Shown: positions 42,503 to 51,227 of the stretch, piece after piece
Numbering within the stretch: position 1 is the first letter of the stretch
How the letters are laid out: each line of letters opens with the position of its first letter
Assembly (NCBI RefSeq): GCF_000966195.1
Contig: NZ_LAHL01000007.1
Location: 22,500 to 86,499, forward strand
Origin: Domibacillus robiginosus
GTDB taxonomy: Bacteria > Bacillota > Bacilli > Bacillales > Domibacillaceae
Direction of reading: 5' to 3'
Length of the DNA: 64,000 nt
The notes under the pieces: generated by a model
Told to the model about the DNA's origin: nothing
The model's input: only the letters and a program-made list of their open reading frames with translations
Database searches by the model: none
Made by a program: the position numbers and the translations under genes

Positions 42503-43264
42503 TTGAGGATATTGGTTACAGGTGCAACAGGACAACTGGGTTCAGCTTTGCTGCATCAACTTAAGGATTCTGATTATAAAGTTAAAATAACTTCGAGAAG
42601 AAAGCCTGAAGAAACAGGACAATTCGAGTGGGTTTATAGCGATTTATTGTCTGGTGAGGGTATAGAAGAAGCAGTGAAGGATGTAGACGTCATTATTCAT
42701 GCAGCAACTAGCCCGGTTAAAAACTCAAAAAACGTGGAGGTTTCAGGTTTTGAGGAATTTTTAAGAAAGGCTCAGCACATAAAACATTTTATTTATCCAT
42801 CAATTGTTGGCATAGATGAAATACCATTCAATTATTACAAGCTAAAATATGAAGCAGAAGGTTTATTAGAGAATCGTTCTATCCCTTATACCATTGCACG
42901 TGCAACTCAGTTCCATCACTTTGTTGAACATTTATTTCTATCAAAACCTTTCTTTAAAAGATATATTGTTCCTGGAAACATTCAATGCCAAAGTGTCGAT
43001 GTAAATGAATTTGCCAATCATTTAATAGGTCTAGTGGATAGTGGTCCACAAGGCAGAGCGAACGATTTTGGCGGCCCGGATATAATGACCTTAAGAGAAA
43101 TGGCTGAACTGAAAATCAAAGTAAATAATGAAACAAATAAAATTGTAAGCATCTCCTTTCCAGGAAAATTATATAGATCTTTCCTCGATGGAAAAAATAC
43201 CAATTCCATTCAAAAAGCAGGAAAAATCACATTTGAGGAATATTTAAGTAATAAGGTAGATTGA
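42503..43264 (+). CDS. NmrA-like NAD(P)-binding protein
   Basis: A 253-residue protein starting at TTG with the Rossmann motif VTGATGQLGSA (about 5-15), an early strand with SRRKPEE and DVDVIIHAAT. It is of the atypical SDR (NmrA/YesF-like) group: KYEAEG retains the Lys, but the YxxxK pair is partly changed (YYKLKYEAE). Such proteins act as quinone or nitrite-linked reductases or as redox sensors. GGGGTG is the only ribosome-like site before TTG 42503. It is monocistronic. Confidence 0.85.
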   Translation: MRILVTGATGQLGSALLHQLKDSDYKVKITSRRKPEETGQFEWVYSDLLSGEGIEEAVKDVDVIIHAATSPVKNSKNVEVSGFEEFLRKAQHIKHFIYPSIVGIDEIPFNYYKLKYEAEGLLENRSIPYTIARATQFHHFVEHLFLSKPFFKRYIVPGNIQCQSVDVNEFANHLIGLVDSGPQGRANDFGGPDIMTLREMAELKIKVNNETNKIVSISFPGKLYRSFLDGKNTNSIQKAGKITFEEYLSNKVD

Positions 43265-43359
43265 GGATATTTTATGTGTAAGGTTATTGTGGCGATTGTA
43301 AAAACACGTACTTGAAGGAGCTTAAAATGAAGAGTGGGGGTAACTGCGGTACCTCCTTT

Positions 43360-43400
43360 TTTTATTGAACAATCGGAGCGGGTTAGTTTAACAAAGTTGA
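43360..43400. repeat. copy of the dyad-core dispersed repeat
   Basis: TTGAACAATCGGAGCGGGTT followed by AGTTTAACAAA is a degenerate copy of the same core as at 56306 and 63900. Confidence 0.45.
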
Positions 43401-43426
43401 TAAAGACATTTATACCGGCAAATAAT

Positions 43427-43463
43427 AAGACCCTTCGATTTAAGGAGATCAAGGGTCTTACTT
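43427..43463 (-). terminator. terminator of the LysE gene
   Basis: TAAGACCCTTGAT pairs with ATCGAAGGGTCTTA on the reverse strand, then T-rich sequence. Confidence 0.75.
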
Positions 43464-43482
43464 TATAAATAAAATCATTTAA

Positions 43483-44112
43483 TTATTGAGTTTTTTCAAG
43501 AGCTAGTTTTATACCAAAGCCTATGAGTATAGTGCCTGTGATTCCTTCAATCATATTTTGTGTTTTAGGTTTTTTCATAAAAGCACTAATCTGATTAATT
43601 AAATAGACATAAAGTAAAAACCATACGGCAGTCAATACAGTATAGGTAATACCCATAATAAGAAACGGTAAAAAGTTATTGCTTCCAGAGTCCACGAATT
43701 GAGGCAAAAAGGTTAAGAAAAAAACAGCAACTTTAGGATTTAGGATATTGGTAAGAAATCCTTGTTTAAAACAGGATTTGTTTTCAAACTGGCTTTTTGT
43801 GTGCACCTCAACGCTTGCGGCTTCTTCCTTTTTCCGTAAAGACCATAAAGCCTTAACACCCAGATAAATTAAGTAAACAGCACCAACGTATTTGAAGACA
43901 GAAAATAATAACGCTGATTTCACAATGATGGCTGAAAGTCCTAATACAGCAGCAGAAGTGTGGATAAGAAGGGCACAGCAAGTACCTAACGCTGTTTTAA
44001 GACCCCCGTTTCTCCCAAAGGTGACCGTATTTTTTGTAGCAATTGCAGTATCGGGACCGGGTAAAATAATTAAAAGAATACACATAATAACAAACAGATA
44101 AAAGTTTTCCAT
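43483..44112 (-). CDS. LysE/RhtB-family amino-acid exporter
   Basis: A 209-residue protein with six spans and the conserved PGPDTA of the first loop, GCAL-like GTCCALLIH in span II, and FLTNILNPKVAVFFLTFLPQF (ending span III-IV), which is diagnostic of the family. It probably exports an amino acid such as homoserine, threonine or leucine; the substrate is not predictable. AAAGGGAA precedes the ATG. Confidence 0.93.
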   Translation of the reverse strand: MENFYLFVIMCILLIILPGPDTAIATKNTVTFGRNGGLKTALGTCCALLIHTSAAVLGLSAIIVKSALLFSVFKYVGAVYLIYLGVKALWSLRKKEEAASVEVHTKSQFENKSCFKQGFLTNILNPKVAVFFLTFLPQFVDSGSNNFLPFLIMGITYTVLTAVWFLLYVYLINQISAFMKKPKTQNMIEGITGTILIGFGIKLALEKTQ

Positions 44113-44385
44113 TTTAATATTCCCTTTCTGATTATGATAAGTACTGAGTATGTAATGCTTACATTGTATTATATATAAACCGTATTATTAATTGAACATG
44201 AACATTATTTGTTTGTAGTTCTTATTGGACTAAAGGCGGCTCATGTTTAAAACGGAAGATGCTACGGCATTTCTTTTGGGGAGCAGAGTAATTTATTAAG
44301 TTTTTTTCAATTTACTATTAAACTAATAACCAATAAAGATTATATTAGTTAAATATTACAAAATGATATAAGGGAGAGGGAATTA

Positions 44386-45267
44386 TTGAACAAAATAAAT
44401 TATTCTATTGTTGATGTTTTTTCACAAGGGAAATATACAGGTAATCAACTAGCTGTTTTTAAAAATGCTGGAAATATTTCTGATCATGAAATGCAACAAA
44501 TAGCCAGGGAGGTTAATTATTCTGAAACTACTTTTATTTTATCTAATGTAAAACAAGACGAAGGATATGATGTTCGTATTTTTACTCCTAATGAAGAAGT
44601 TCCGTTTGCTGGACACCCGACTCTGGGAACGGCACATGTTATTCAAAACGAATTATTAGAAAACCCCCTTGATAAACTTCTGTTAAATTTTAAAGCTGGG
44701 CAGATACCAGTAGAATTCGATAATCAAAATGAAGTAATTTGGATGAAACAAAATGAACCAACTTTTGGACAGGTCCTAGAAGCAAATAAAATCTCTGAGA
44801 TTTTAAATATTAATAAAGAGTACATAGATAATCAATTTCCTATTCAAGAGGTTTCAACAGGGCTTCCCGTTATTATTGTCCCCTTAAAATCGTTAGAAGC
44901 GGCCCAAAAAGTAAGGATAAATAAGGAAAAGTATTTTGAGTTAATTGAATATACAGATGCAAAAGCCATTATGGTTTTTTGCCCTGAAGCATATAGTTCG
45001 GAAAATGATATTAATGTTCGAGACTTTGCAGATTATTATGGTATTCCCGAAGATGCAGCTACTGGAAGTGCGAATGGCTGTTTAGCCTCCTACCTGGTTA
45101 AGTACCGTTTCTTCGAAAAAAGTGAGATCAATATTCGTGCAGAGCAGGGATATGAAATAAAAAGACCTTCTTTATTATTCCTAAAGGCAAGTGACGAAAA
45201 CGGAAGAATAAGTGTTTATGTAGGAGGCAAGGTAGAAAAAATTGCGCAGGGTGAATGGTTTTTATAA
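44386..45267 (+). CDS. PhzF-family isomerase/epimerase-like protein
   Basis: The 293-residue protein has the two-lobed diaminopimelate-epimerase fold of PhzF. SIVDVFSQGKYTGNQLAVF, a conserved ETTFIL (Glu about 47) and FAGHPTLGTAHVI are in the first lobe. DAATGSANGCLASY is in the second. The family includes isomerases with unknown small-molecule substrates. GGGAGAGGG precedes TTG 44386. It stands alone. Confidence 0.9.
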   Translation: MNKINYSIVDVFSQGKYTGNQLAVFKNAGNISDHEMQQIAREVNYSETTFILSNVKQDEGYDVRIFTPNEEVPFAGHPTLGTAHVIQNELLENPLDKLLLNFKAGQIPVEFDNQNEVIWMKQNEPTFGQVLEANKISEILNINKEYIDNQFPIQEVSTGLPVIIVPLKSLEAAQKVRINKEKYFELIEYTDAKAIMVFCPEAYSSENDINVRDFADYYGIPEDAATGSANGCLASYLVKYRFFEKSEINIRAEQGYEIKRPSLLFLKASDENGRISVYVGGKVEKIAQGEWFL

Positions 45268-45410
45268 ATTTCTTTTTTAACGAAAGGGCATGTTAGTTGG
45301 AGAAGGAAACTGGAATGTTTTCAAGAATATATATTAATAGTGTAGTCTATTGACCAGCTAGAGGAACATACAGAAGCTATCCAAAAATAAGAAATCTATG
45401 GAGGTTTTTT

Positions 45411-45923
45411 ATGTCAACTCAAATGAACTCCAGGGTAGAAGGAAACGTACTTGTATTAGAACGTGAATTTGATGCTCCAAAAACTCTTTTATTCCAGGCT
45501 TTTTCAGAAGAGGAACATCTAAAGAAATGGTGGGGACCTCGTGGTTGGATTTTAACAGTATGTGATATTGATTTTCGAGTAAATGGAGTCTGGCATTATT
45601 GTATGAAGTGTATGGACGAGAATCAGGGTGACTTTTTTGGCTTTGAATCCTGGGGAAAGGGAGTATACCAAGAAATTCTTCAGGGTGAAAAGATAGTTTA
45701 TATTGATTATTTTTCAGATGCAGAAGGTAATGAAGCTGAGGGGATGCCTGCAACTCAAAGCACTTTATTATTTGAAGAAATTGAAGGGAAAACAAAGCTC
45801 ACTAATCGTGCAGAATACGCTTCTGAAGAAGCATTAAAATCTGTCCTCGATATGGGAATGGAGCAGGGAATTAATGAAACATGGGATCGTTTAGAAGAGC
45901 ATCTTGACTCGATTAAAAAATAA
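45411..45923 (+). CDS. SRPBCC (AHSA1-like) domain protein
   Basis: A 170-residue single-domain protein: REFDAPKTLLFQAFSEEEHLKKWWGPRGW is the conserved start of the AHSA1/CalC group, and a C-terminal helix (MGMEQGINETWDRLEEHL) closes the helix-grip fold. Such proteins bind hydrophobic ligands or assist stress responses. GGAGG precedes the ATG. A strong terminator follows. Confidence 0.92.
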   Translation: MSTQMNSRVEGNVLVLEREFDAPKTLLFQAFSEEEHLKKWWGPRGWILTVCDIDFRVNGVWHYCMKCMDENQGDFFGFESWGKGVYQEILQGEKIVYIDYFSDAEGNEAEGMPATQSTLLFEEIEGKTKLTNRAEYASEEALKSVLDMGMEQGINETWDRLEEHLDSIKK

Positions 45924-45927
45924 TAGG

Positions 45928-45957
45928 AAAGCAATCCATCAAATATGGATTGCTTTT
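45928..45957 (+). terminator. terminator, first of two identical copies
   Basis: AAAGCAATCCAT pairs with ATGGATTGCTTT. The same 27-nt core recurs at 46157-46183. Confidence 0.9.
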
Positions 45958-46019
45958 CATTTTGTTGAAATATGATATTGTCAAGCTAAATCAACTTCAG
46001 AGTCTAAACGTTTATGGAT

Positions 46020-46156
46020 ATTCTAGGTCTGGCTTGATCCCTTATGTGTGACGGTTCTTAGCCGAAGCATAGAAAAAGCGGCATTCGCGGGGCTGCCCGG
46101 ACGCCGCCGATCTATCCAATTCATGTGACGGTTATTAATCATTTGTCTACAGTCTG
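46020..46156. repeat. GC-rich dispersed repeat inserted between two terminator copies
   Basis: Its reverse strand reads AGACTGTAGACAAATGAT, CATGAATTGGATAGATCGGC, and GCCCCGCGAATGCCGCTTT, matching 38125-38175 and part of the element at 25.0 kb. It stands between two direct copies of the SRPBCC gene terminator. Confidence 0.75.
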
Positions 46157-46183
46157 AGCAATCCATCAAATATGGATTGCTTT
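46157..46183 (+). terminator. second copy of the SRPBCC terminator
   Basis: The AGCAATCCATC...GATTGCTTT hairpin is identical to 45930-45956 and here is followed by seven T residues. Confidence 0.85.
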
Positions 46184-46212
46184 TTTTATCAAACAAGAAT
46201 TGTGTTTGTGAA

Positions 46213-46342
46213 TTATGACACATAAGCTAACTGGAGCTTTAGTTGAAAAAGCGAACCATAAAGCTCGCTCCTTAATGCAACAAAATGAAATTATGTTGTG
46301 TTGGAAAAGCCTCAGCTGTCAAAGGCAGCCGGGGCTTTTAAT
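46213..46342 (+). repeat. dyad-core repeat linked to a terminator hairpin
   Basis: AAGCTAACTGGAGCTTTAGTTGAAAAAGCGAACC is followed by an AAATTATGTTG-containing arm and a terminator (AAAAGCC.CAGCTG/CAGCCGGGGCTTTT, 46304-46342). The same order occurs at 48.3 and 51.0 kb with different terminal hairpins. Confidence 0.6.
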
Positions 46343-46486
46343 ATATAGTGTGGATGTACTGTTGACTAATTCTATTTGTAATCTCCCTGCCAACTAATGA
46401 TATAATTGGAAAAACTGTTTACTTGAATGAACTGTTCTTTTTTTGAAAATAAAGGTAAAGTAAAAACAGAAATGAGGCCTAGAACA

Positions 46487-47059
46487 ATGCGGTCTTTAGT
46501 AACGATCTTTTTATTATCCCTTGGCTTGATAATGGCCGGATGCAGCGAATCGGCAAAAACGGAACCAACTGAGGGGAAGCTGATATTATACGATGATGAA
46601 CTGTTTCCAAAAGAAGATTCGCGCCACCTGCTGGCTCATACAGCAATCATTGGAGGAGATGCCGTCCGCTTGAGTGAACCGGCTAAAGTGATGGTCACTT
46701 ATGAAATTTGGCAGAATGGAAAGAGAATCCAATCATCCGGTTCTTTTTCGAGTAGCAGTACAAATGAGATTGTTGCTTTTTCGGTTCGCCCGTCAATCAA
46801 TCAGGCGGAGAGCCTTACGCTCACTATTTCTACGAATAATGGCTCTACTTCACATGGCTTACCAAAACCTGCATCAAGGTATAACTCAACCTCCTACGGC
46901 ACAATATTTATGAGCGAAACACCGCTGCTTCCAGGTGAAAAACAGGCTGTCTGGGGTATGATCTTAACAGATGAGGCCGAAACATCCCTATCCGAGAAAG
47001 GCGTCAAGGCTGCAAAGTGGGGCTTGATTATTTATGTTGGAAGAGATGAATTTAAATAA
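46487..47059 (+). CDS. hypothetical lipoprotein (intact copy of a paralogous pair)
   Basis: A 190-residue lipoprotein: hydrophobic signal with lipobox IMAGC (Cys about 19). A beta-rich domain follows with SRHLLAHTAIIGGDAVRLSE, VTYEIWQNGKRI and FSVRPSINQAESLTL, and a C-terminal LLPGEKQAVWGMILTDEAE. The same length and order are seen in the broken copy at 57543-58115, which fixes the ATG at 46487 as the start. It sits on the outer face of the membrane. Function unknown. Confidence 0.78.
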   Translation: MRSLVTIFLLSLGLIMAGCSESAKTEPTEGKLILYDDELFPKEDSRHLLAHTAIIGGDAVRLSEPAKVMVTYEIWQNGKRIQSSGSFSSSSTNEIVAFSVRPSINQAESLTLTISTNNGSTSHGLPKPASRYNSTSYGTIFMSETPLLPGEKQAVWGMILTDEAETSLSEKGVKAAKWGLIIYVGRDEFK

Positions 47060-47134
47060 TTCGCTGGGAGATCATATTTTCCTTGTACGAACATGTAATA
47101 GATTCGGTACGTATAAAAGAGAGGGAATATAAAA

Positions 47135-47611
47135 ATGAAATATATGATCTGGGTGATCCTCCTTGTCGTTTCATTCTCCGGATTTATAGTATTGGAAAAA
47201 GTATTTACGATGCCTCCTAATGTTACTTCTGGAAATGGAAATGTTGGGCTGCTGGTTATTTTGTGCTTATCGCCATTTTTCATTGCAAGCTGCTTTGCGA
47301 CAGTGAAGATAACAAAGCGGATACTTGCAGGAAGAAGCAGCCAAAAACTAACTGTACTCGTCTTAATTCTTTGTTTGGTAAGCAGCCTGTTCTTATTATT
47401 TGCCATTACGGATTATGCGAACGAACTTATAGCTGCACTAGGAGGTTCTCCAGCCAATGAAAACTCACGAATTTACCGTTTTGGCTGGCTTAATCAGTAT
47501 ACAAACAGTTTGTTTTTTAACGTTTATACGTTCTTGCTAACTCATGTATTCAGTGTCATTGTTGGAGTTCTTTCCTGGAAAAGAACAATGAAAACAGGCA
47601 AATTACATTAA
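47135..47611 (+). CDS. hypothetical membrane protein
   Basis: A 158-residue protein with four hydrophobic spans (about 4-24, 36-57, 70-92 and 128-148) and a short extracellular loop containing ANENSRIYRFGWLNQY. GAGAGGG precedes the ATG. It lies 75 bp after the lipoprotein gene and may be co-transcribed. A hairpin (CCCAAAT/ATTTGGG) follows near 47690. No family is recognised. Confidence 0.7.
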   Translation: MKYMIWVILLVVSFSGFIVLEKVFTMPPNVTSGNGNVGLLVILCLSPFFIASCFATVKITKRILAGRSSQKLTVLVLILCLVSSLFLLFAITDYANELIAALGGSPANENSRIYRFGWLNQYTNSLFFNVYTFLLTHVFSVIVGVLSWKRTMKTGKLH

Positions 47612-47852
47612 TCAAAGTTTTGGTCTACTGTTGATCAGTAAAACAGCATGCAATAAAAAAGGGAATTATGTTGTATTAAGAACGCCCCAAATCTTTAGAA
47701 TTTGGGTCATTTCTGAATTTAAGTGCAATCATGAAGAGATTTTTGTAATTCATCTTATTGAAACAACGAAGCAGAATAATATAAGAACAAAAATCCTAAA
47801 TTTAGTGTAAAATTTTTTGATAAAGGAAATTGTTTATAAGGTGGGAGATATT

Positions 47853-48299
47853 ATGAAAATATTTCAAGCTACAATTGAAGATTTAGAAGGAGTGTCAAAT
47901 TTATTTAATTTGTATCGGATGTTTTATCAACAAGAATCTAGTTTAGAAGGTGCTAAGACTTACATAAAAGAACGTATAGAAAGCAGGGAGTCCGTTATAT
48001 TTGTCGTTAAAGACAAACAAAACTATGTCGGCTTTACTCAACTTTACCCTACATTTTCATCTATATCTATGAAAAGAGCCTGGATATTAAATGACTTATA
48101 TGTTGATGCAAATGCAAGAAAAAAAGGAGTAGGAGAAATGCTCTTACATAAAGCAAAAGAATACGCAATTGAAACAGGTGCTAAAAGCCTTAGTCTCAGT
48201 ACAGCACCAGATAATTATTCTGCTCAAAGATTATATGAAAAAAACGGATACGAAAGGGATTCCCAATTTTATCATTATGAATTAAATTTAGCTGAATAA
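47853..48299 (+). CDS. GNAT N-acetyltransferase
   Basis: A 148-residue protein with a full GNAT core: an N-terminal strand-helix (IFQATIEDLEGVSNLFNLYR), the LNDLYVDANARKKGVGEML acetyl-CoA loop (about 83-101), and the C-terminal SAQRLYEKNGYERD motif. It is like the Bacillus YncA/aminoglycoside-like acetyltransferases; the acceptor is unknown. AAGGTGGGAG precedes the ATG at 47853. Confidence 0.92.
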   Translation: MKIFQATIEDLEGVSNLFNLYRMFYQQESSLEGAKTYIKERIESRESVIFVVKDKQNYVGFTQLYPTFSSISMKRAWILNDLYVDANARKKGVGEMLLHKAKEYAIETGAKSLSLSTAPDNYSAQRLYEKNGYERDSQFYHYELNLAE

Positions 48300-48302
48300 C
48301 CT

Positions 48303-48492
48303 TCTTCAACTATAAGGGGGGCGTTAGTTAAATAAGTGAACCATGAAGCTTGTTTCTGAGGGTAAGATAAGGAGAATCATGTTGTTTTTCGGATGTATTG
48401 TAACACTAAAGAATCCCTGTAATTATAGAAGAAACTCGTCAAAAGGAGACTTTACCTTAATGAGAAAAGTCTTCTTTTGGACGAGTTTTATT
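48303..48492 (+). repeat. dyad-core repeat with a long terminator hairpin
   Basis: TTCAACTATAAGGGGGGCGTTAGTTAAATAAGTGAACC (start 48304) is a copy of the core seen at 46.2 and 51.0 kb. A long stem AAACTCGTC-AAAAGGAGACTT/AAGTCTTCTTTTGGACGAGTTT with a T-rich tail (48431-48492) ends it. Confidence 0.6.
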
Positions 48493-48588
48493 TGCTTTTA
48501 GCGATTTTCTATTTATAAGCTATCATTCAATTAATACTCACTTTACTTTTAATCAAATTTGGTGGCGTTTTCCCTTGTAATCCCGCCA

Positions 48589-48957
48589 CTACATTCGTTG
48601 CTCCAGCATAGCCATTTTTAACCGGGTTTCATAGGTAGCAGATCCGATGTGCGGCAAAGTCACTACATTTTCCATGGAAAGTAAAGGGCTGTCCGTTCTG
48701 ATAGGCTCTTCAACAAACACATCAAGACCAGCAGCAAGAATTTCATTTATTTGTGAAGCATAAATCAAGGCCTCTTCACCTACCGTTTTTTTCTTGAGCC
48801 GTTGATAAAAATGACGGTGTTTTTCATTAATTCGAATTCTCTTTTTCCCATCATCTTTTCAGGTGAAGGTGTTAATGGCGTCATTAAACATACATAATCA
48901 GACTGCTGTAGCAATTCTTCCAATGAACAATAAGTAGCATTATATGTTTGTTCTGCT
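48589..48957 (-). pseudogene. 3' remnant of a D-2-hydroxyacid dehydrogenase gene
   Basis: The reverse-strand frame reads [50 protein letters not shown] and [20 protein letters not shown] to a stop at 48589. These are the LPLTPxT, DV-EEP and LPHIGSAT motifs of the GhrB/TkrA-like group, so it is the second half of the NAD domain with the catalytic His. The Rossmann start and the N-terminal domain are missing, and the start is lost against the transporter gene. Its conserved ARG motif has become GSRKK. Confidence 0.72.
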
Positions 48958-48975
48958 GGTTACCCATTTTTTAGT

Positions 48976-50289
48976 TTAAAAAAAACTGATAAGCAATTGA
49001 GCAGCTGACCATATGGCTAAGCCTGATGCAAGGAATAGACATACGTTTTCAAACCAATTGTTTTTGTAATTGCCCATCAAGCTTTTATTATTAGAAAGAA
49101 TTAACATACCGATAGCAATGACAGGGAACCCGACAACGTTTAATGCATTTACAGCGATTGTCAGAGTAATAAAACCAGGCATGCCCGGGATAGACCAGAT
49201 AATTGGCGTAACGAGTACAAAAAGCATGATCCACTTATACATAGGGTCCTTACTGTATTGACCTTCGTATTTTTCCTTCCGATCCTTGTTAATGACATAA
49301 TAAGCATCTGTAATTAAGCGTGGGAAGCCTGTAGATTTACCTACAATACTGGCAAATAAAACACCAAAAACTCCCAGGTAAAAAATAAGCCAGCCTGTTT
49401 GCCCTAATGCCATTTCCAAAGCTTTAGCCAGGTCATCAATGGTTTCGACCTGAATGCCATTTGGTCTTAATATCTCTGCACCGATAATCCAAATTGCCAG
49501 GTTAATAACAATACATACACCAATAGCGAACAATAAATCATTTCGTTGAATTTTTAAATGAGCAGGCGTCGTCCAGCCTTTTTCTTTCATAAAATAAGGG
49601 TGAACAAAGTTAGAGATAGATCCAGCCACTGCACCAATGATTGAAATCGCAACCAAAAGTGCTCCGTGAACACCTGTATCACTTGGGATGCTAAAACCAA
49701 CTGTTCCTTTCAATATTTGCCCCACATCCGGACTTGTTTGAAGGGCTAATACAAGGAAAGCGAGAGTCAGTAATCCTAAAATAGCTTTCATTACATTCTC
49801 AATCGTATTGTAAATGTTTCTTCCAATTAACAGCAAAATCAATACAACTACAATGACCGAGCCTAAAAAAGGTTGATTGATGTGAAGAAGAGTAGATAAT
49901 ACTTCTCCGGCTCCTTTAAGCATATAAGAATTAAATAAATGACCCATAATTAAAGCATAACCAAAAAGGAAGTAAGCAAAGAAAGGATGGATGCGTCCAT
50001 AGCCCTCAAGAAGGGTAAGACCTTCTGTATTACACAGCTGAAAACGGGCAATGACATTTACAATAAGAAAACGAAGCATCAGGGACAGGGCTAATATCCA
50101 CATTAAGCTATATCCATAATCTGCTCCAGCAACAGAAGAGGTTACTAAATCTCCAGCACCAAGCCATGTTAAAACGGCCAGAATACCAGGGCCAAACGTT
50201 TTGGCAAATCTCGTTATAACATTCCCTTTTTCTTTGACAATCTCAGGACTGGTTACAGTAGATTCAGCAAGGTTAGATTGATTTTTCAC
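48976..50289 (-). CDS. NRAMP-like divalent metal transporter
   Basis: A 437-residue protein with 11 or so spans. The start of span 1, GPGILAVLTWLGAGDLVTSS, is the NRAMP-related layout but lacks the classical DPGN metal motif. In span 6 the family's MPH is replaced by NFVHPYF. It belongs to the NRAMP-related (NRMT or YcsG-like) branch, where magnesium or other substrates are known. I chose GTG at 50289, which has GGAGG seven bases upstream; the longer frame to 50388 has no such site. The preceding intergenic region is long. Confidence 0.85.
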   Translation of the reverse strand: MKNQSNLAESTVTSPEIVKEKGNVITRFAKTFGPGILAVLTWLGAGDLVTSSVAGADYGYSLMWILALSLMLRFLIVNVIARFQLCNTEGLTLLEGYGRIHPFFAYFLFGYALIMGHLFNSYMLKGAGEVLSTLLHINQPFLGSVIVVVLILLLIGRNIYNTIENVMKAILGLLTLAFLVLALQTSPDVGQILKGTVGFSIPSDTGVHGALLVAISIIGAVAGSISNFVHPYFMKEKGWTTPAHLKIQRNDLLFAIGVCIVINLAIWIIGAEILRPNGIQVETIDDLAKALEMALGQTGWLIFYLGVFGVLFASIVGKSTGFPRLITDAYYVINKDRKEKYEGQYSKDPMYKWIMLFVLVTPIIWSIPGMPGFITLTIAVNALNVVGFPVIAIGMLILSNNKSLMGNYKNNWFENVCLFLASGLAIWSAAQLLISFF

Positions 50290-50800
50290 AGACTTTCCTC
50301 CATTCCAATATTGTGTATACGCTTTCAATTTTGCTGTGTAAACATGGTACATCTCGACATAAGCACCGACCTTAAAGATTGATATCAAATTCCGAAGAAT
50401 TTTTTAAAGCTAGGTGTTCCTAAGTAATTCATTTCTCTTAAGGCCAATAATAATTTAAATATACGTATTGATATGGATGACCTGGTGGACCGAATTTGAA
50501 TGGTTCGTGAAAAGTATGATTGAGAGATATTCTAAGAAGTTTTCATTTTTCTCCTTATTGATGAGTGAGAGGTAATTTGAATATCCAAAGGAGAATAAAG
50601 CTAGTGAATAAAAAAAGGTTTAAGTTTAAAAGCTGACTCTTACATTAAATTAGTTTTTGACTGTTGTTGTACGATCAGGATGAAACCTCCTTCCAATAAG
50701 AATTATTTGAATATTTCACTTTTTATATGGTAAGACAAATTAAATTGTAAGTCAATAAATTTAATGTTTATTAAATCATTAAAACAGAGTTTGTCAGCCA
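50290..50800. other. intergenic region, no supported gene
   Basis: AT-rich, with short stretches resembling ribosome sites on the reverse strand (GGAGG near 50680-50692) but no open frame after them. No riboswitch was recognised upstream of the metal transporter. Confidence 0.45.
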
Positions 50801-50935
50801 GAGAAGTTTGATCGTTTCGAGCATCTTACGCTTGAATCAGTGATGATGTTAACTGGTTTAACAAGCTGCGAGTTGGTGGAACACTGGGCTGCATAAGTCC
50901 AATTGAATACAAACGATCATCCTTAAGAAACTTGT
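50801..50935 (+). pseudogene. C-terminal fragment of an IS3-family transposase
   Basis: One frame reads EKFDRFEHLTLES, and after a shift the next reads VNWFNKLRVGGTLGCISPIEYKRS. The order (hydrophilic helix, YxxWFNxxRxHxxLGYxSPxEY) is the end of IS3/IS150-type transposases. Only about 45 codons remain. Confidence 0.65.
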
Positions 50936-50999
50936 CCTTACTTCATTTTCTTTATTATTGCATTACATTTTTATAGGATAGCTATTGATGAATTTTTTC

Positions 51000-51142
51000 T
51001 TGAACTAAGGCATTAGTTGAAAAAGTGAAACATAAAAATCGCTTTTGAATACAACATAAAAAAAGGGTATTATGTTGCATTTAAACGCACAAAAGAAAAC
51101 AGGCGTCATCCCTTAATGATCAAGGGATGGCGCCTGTTTTAG
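51000..51142 (+). repeat. dyad-core repeat with a strong hairpin
   Basis: TTGAACTAAGGCATTAGTTGAAAAAGTGAAACATAAA is followed by an internal stem CAACATAA/TTATGTTG. A perfect hairpin AACAGGCG.CATCCCTT/AAGGGATGGCGCCTGTT (51096-51142) then ends it. It resembles the copies at 46.2 and 48.3 kb. Confidence 0.65.
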
Positions 51143-51227
51143 TTAGAAAGGAGGAATTGAAATGCAATATGTTGAATAATAATATTACATTTAATATCAC
51201 ATGACAAATAAAATAGGAGGGTCTTTT

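Noticed and set aside
50290..50800. Manganese (yybP-ykoY) riboswitch before the NRAMP-like gene
   Set aside because: The conserved loop sequences are absent.
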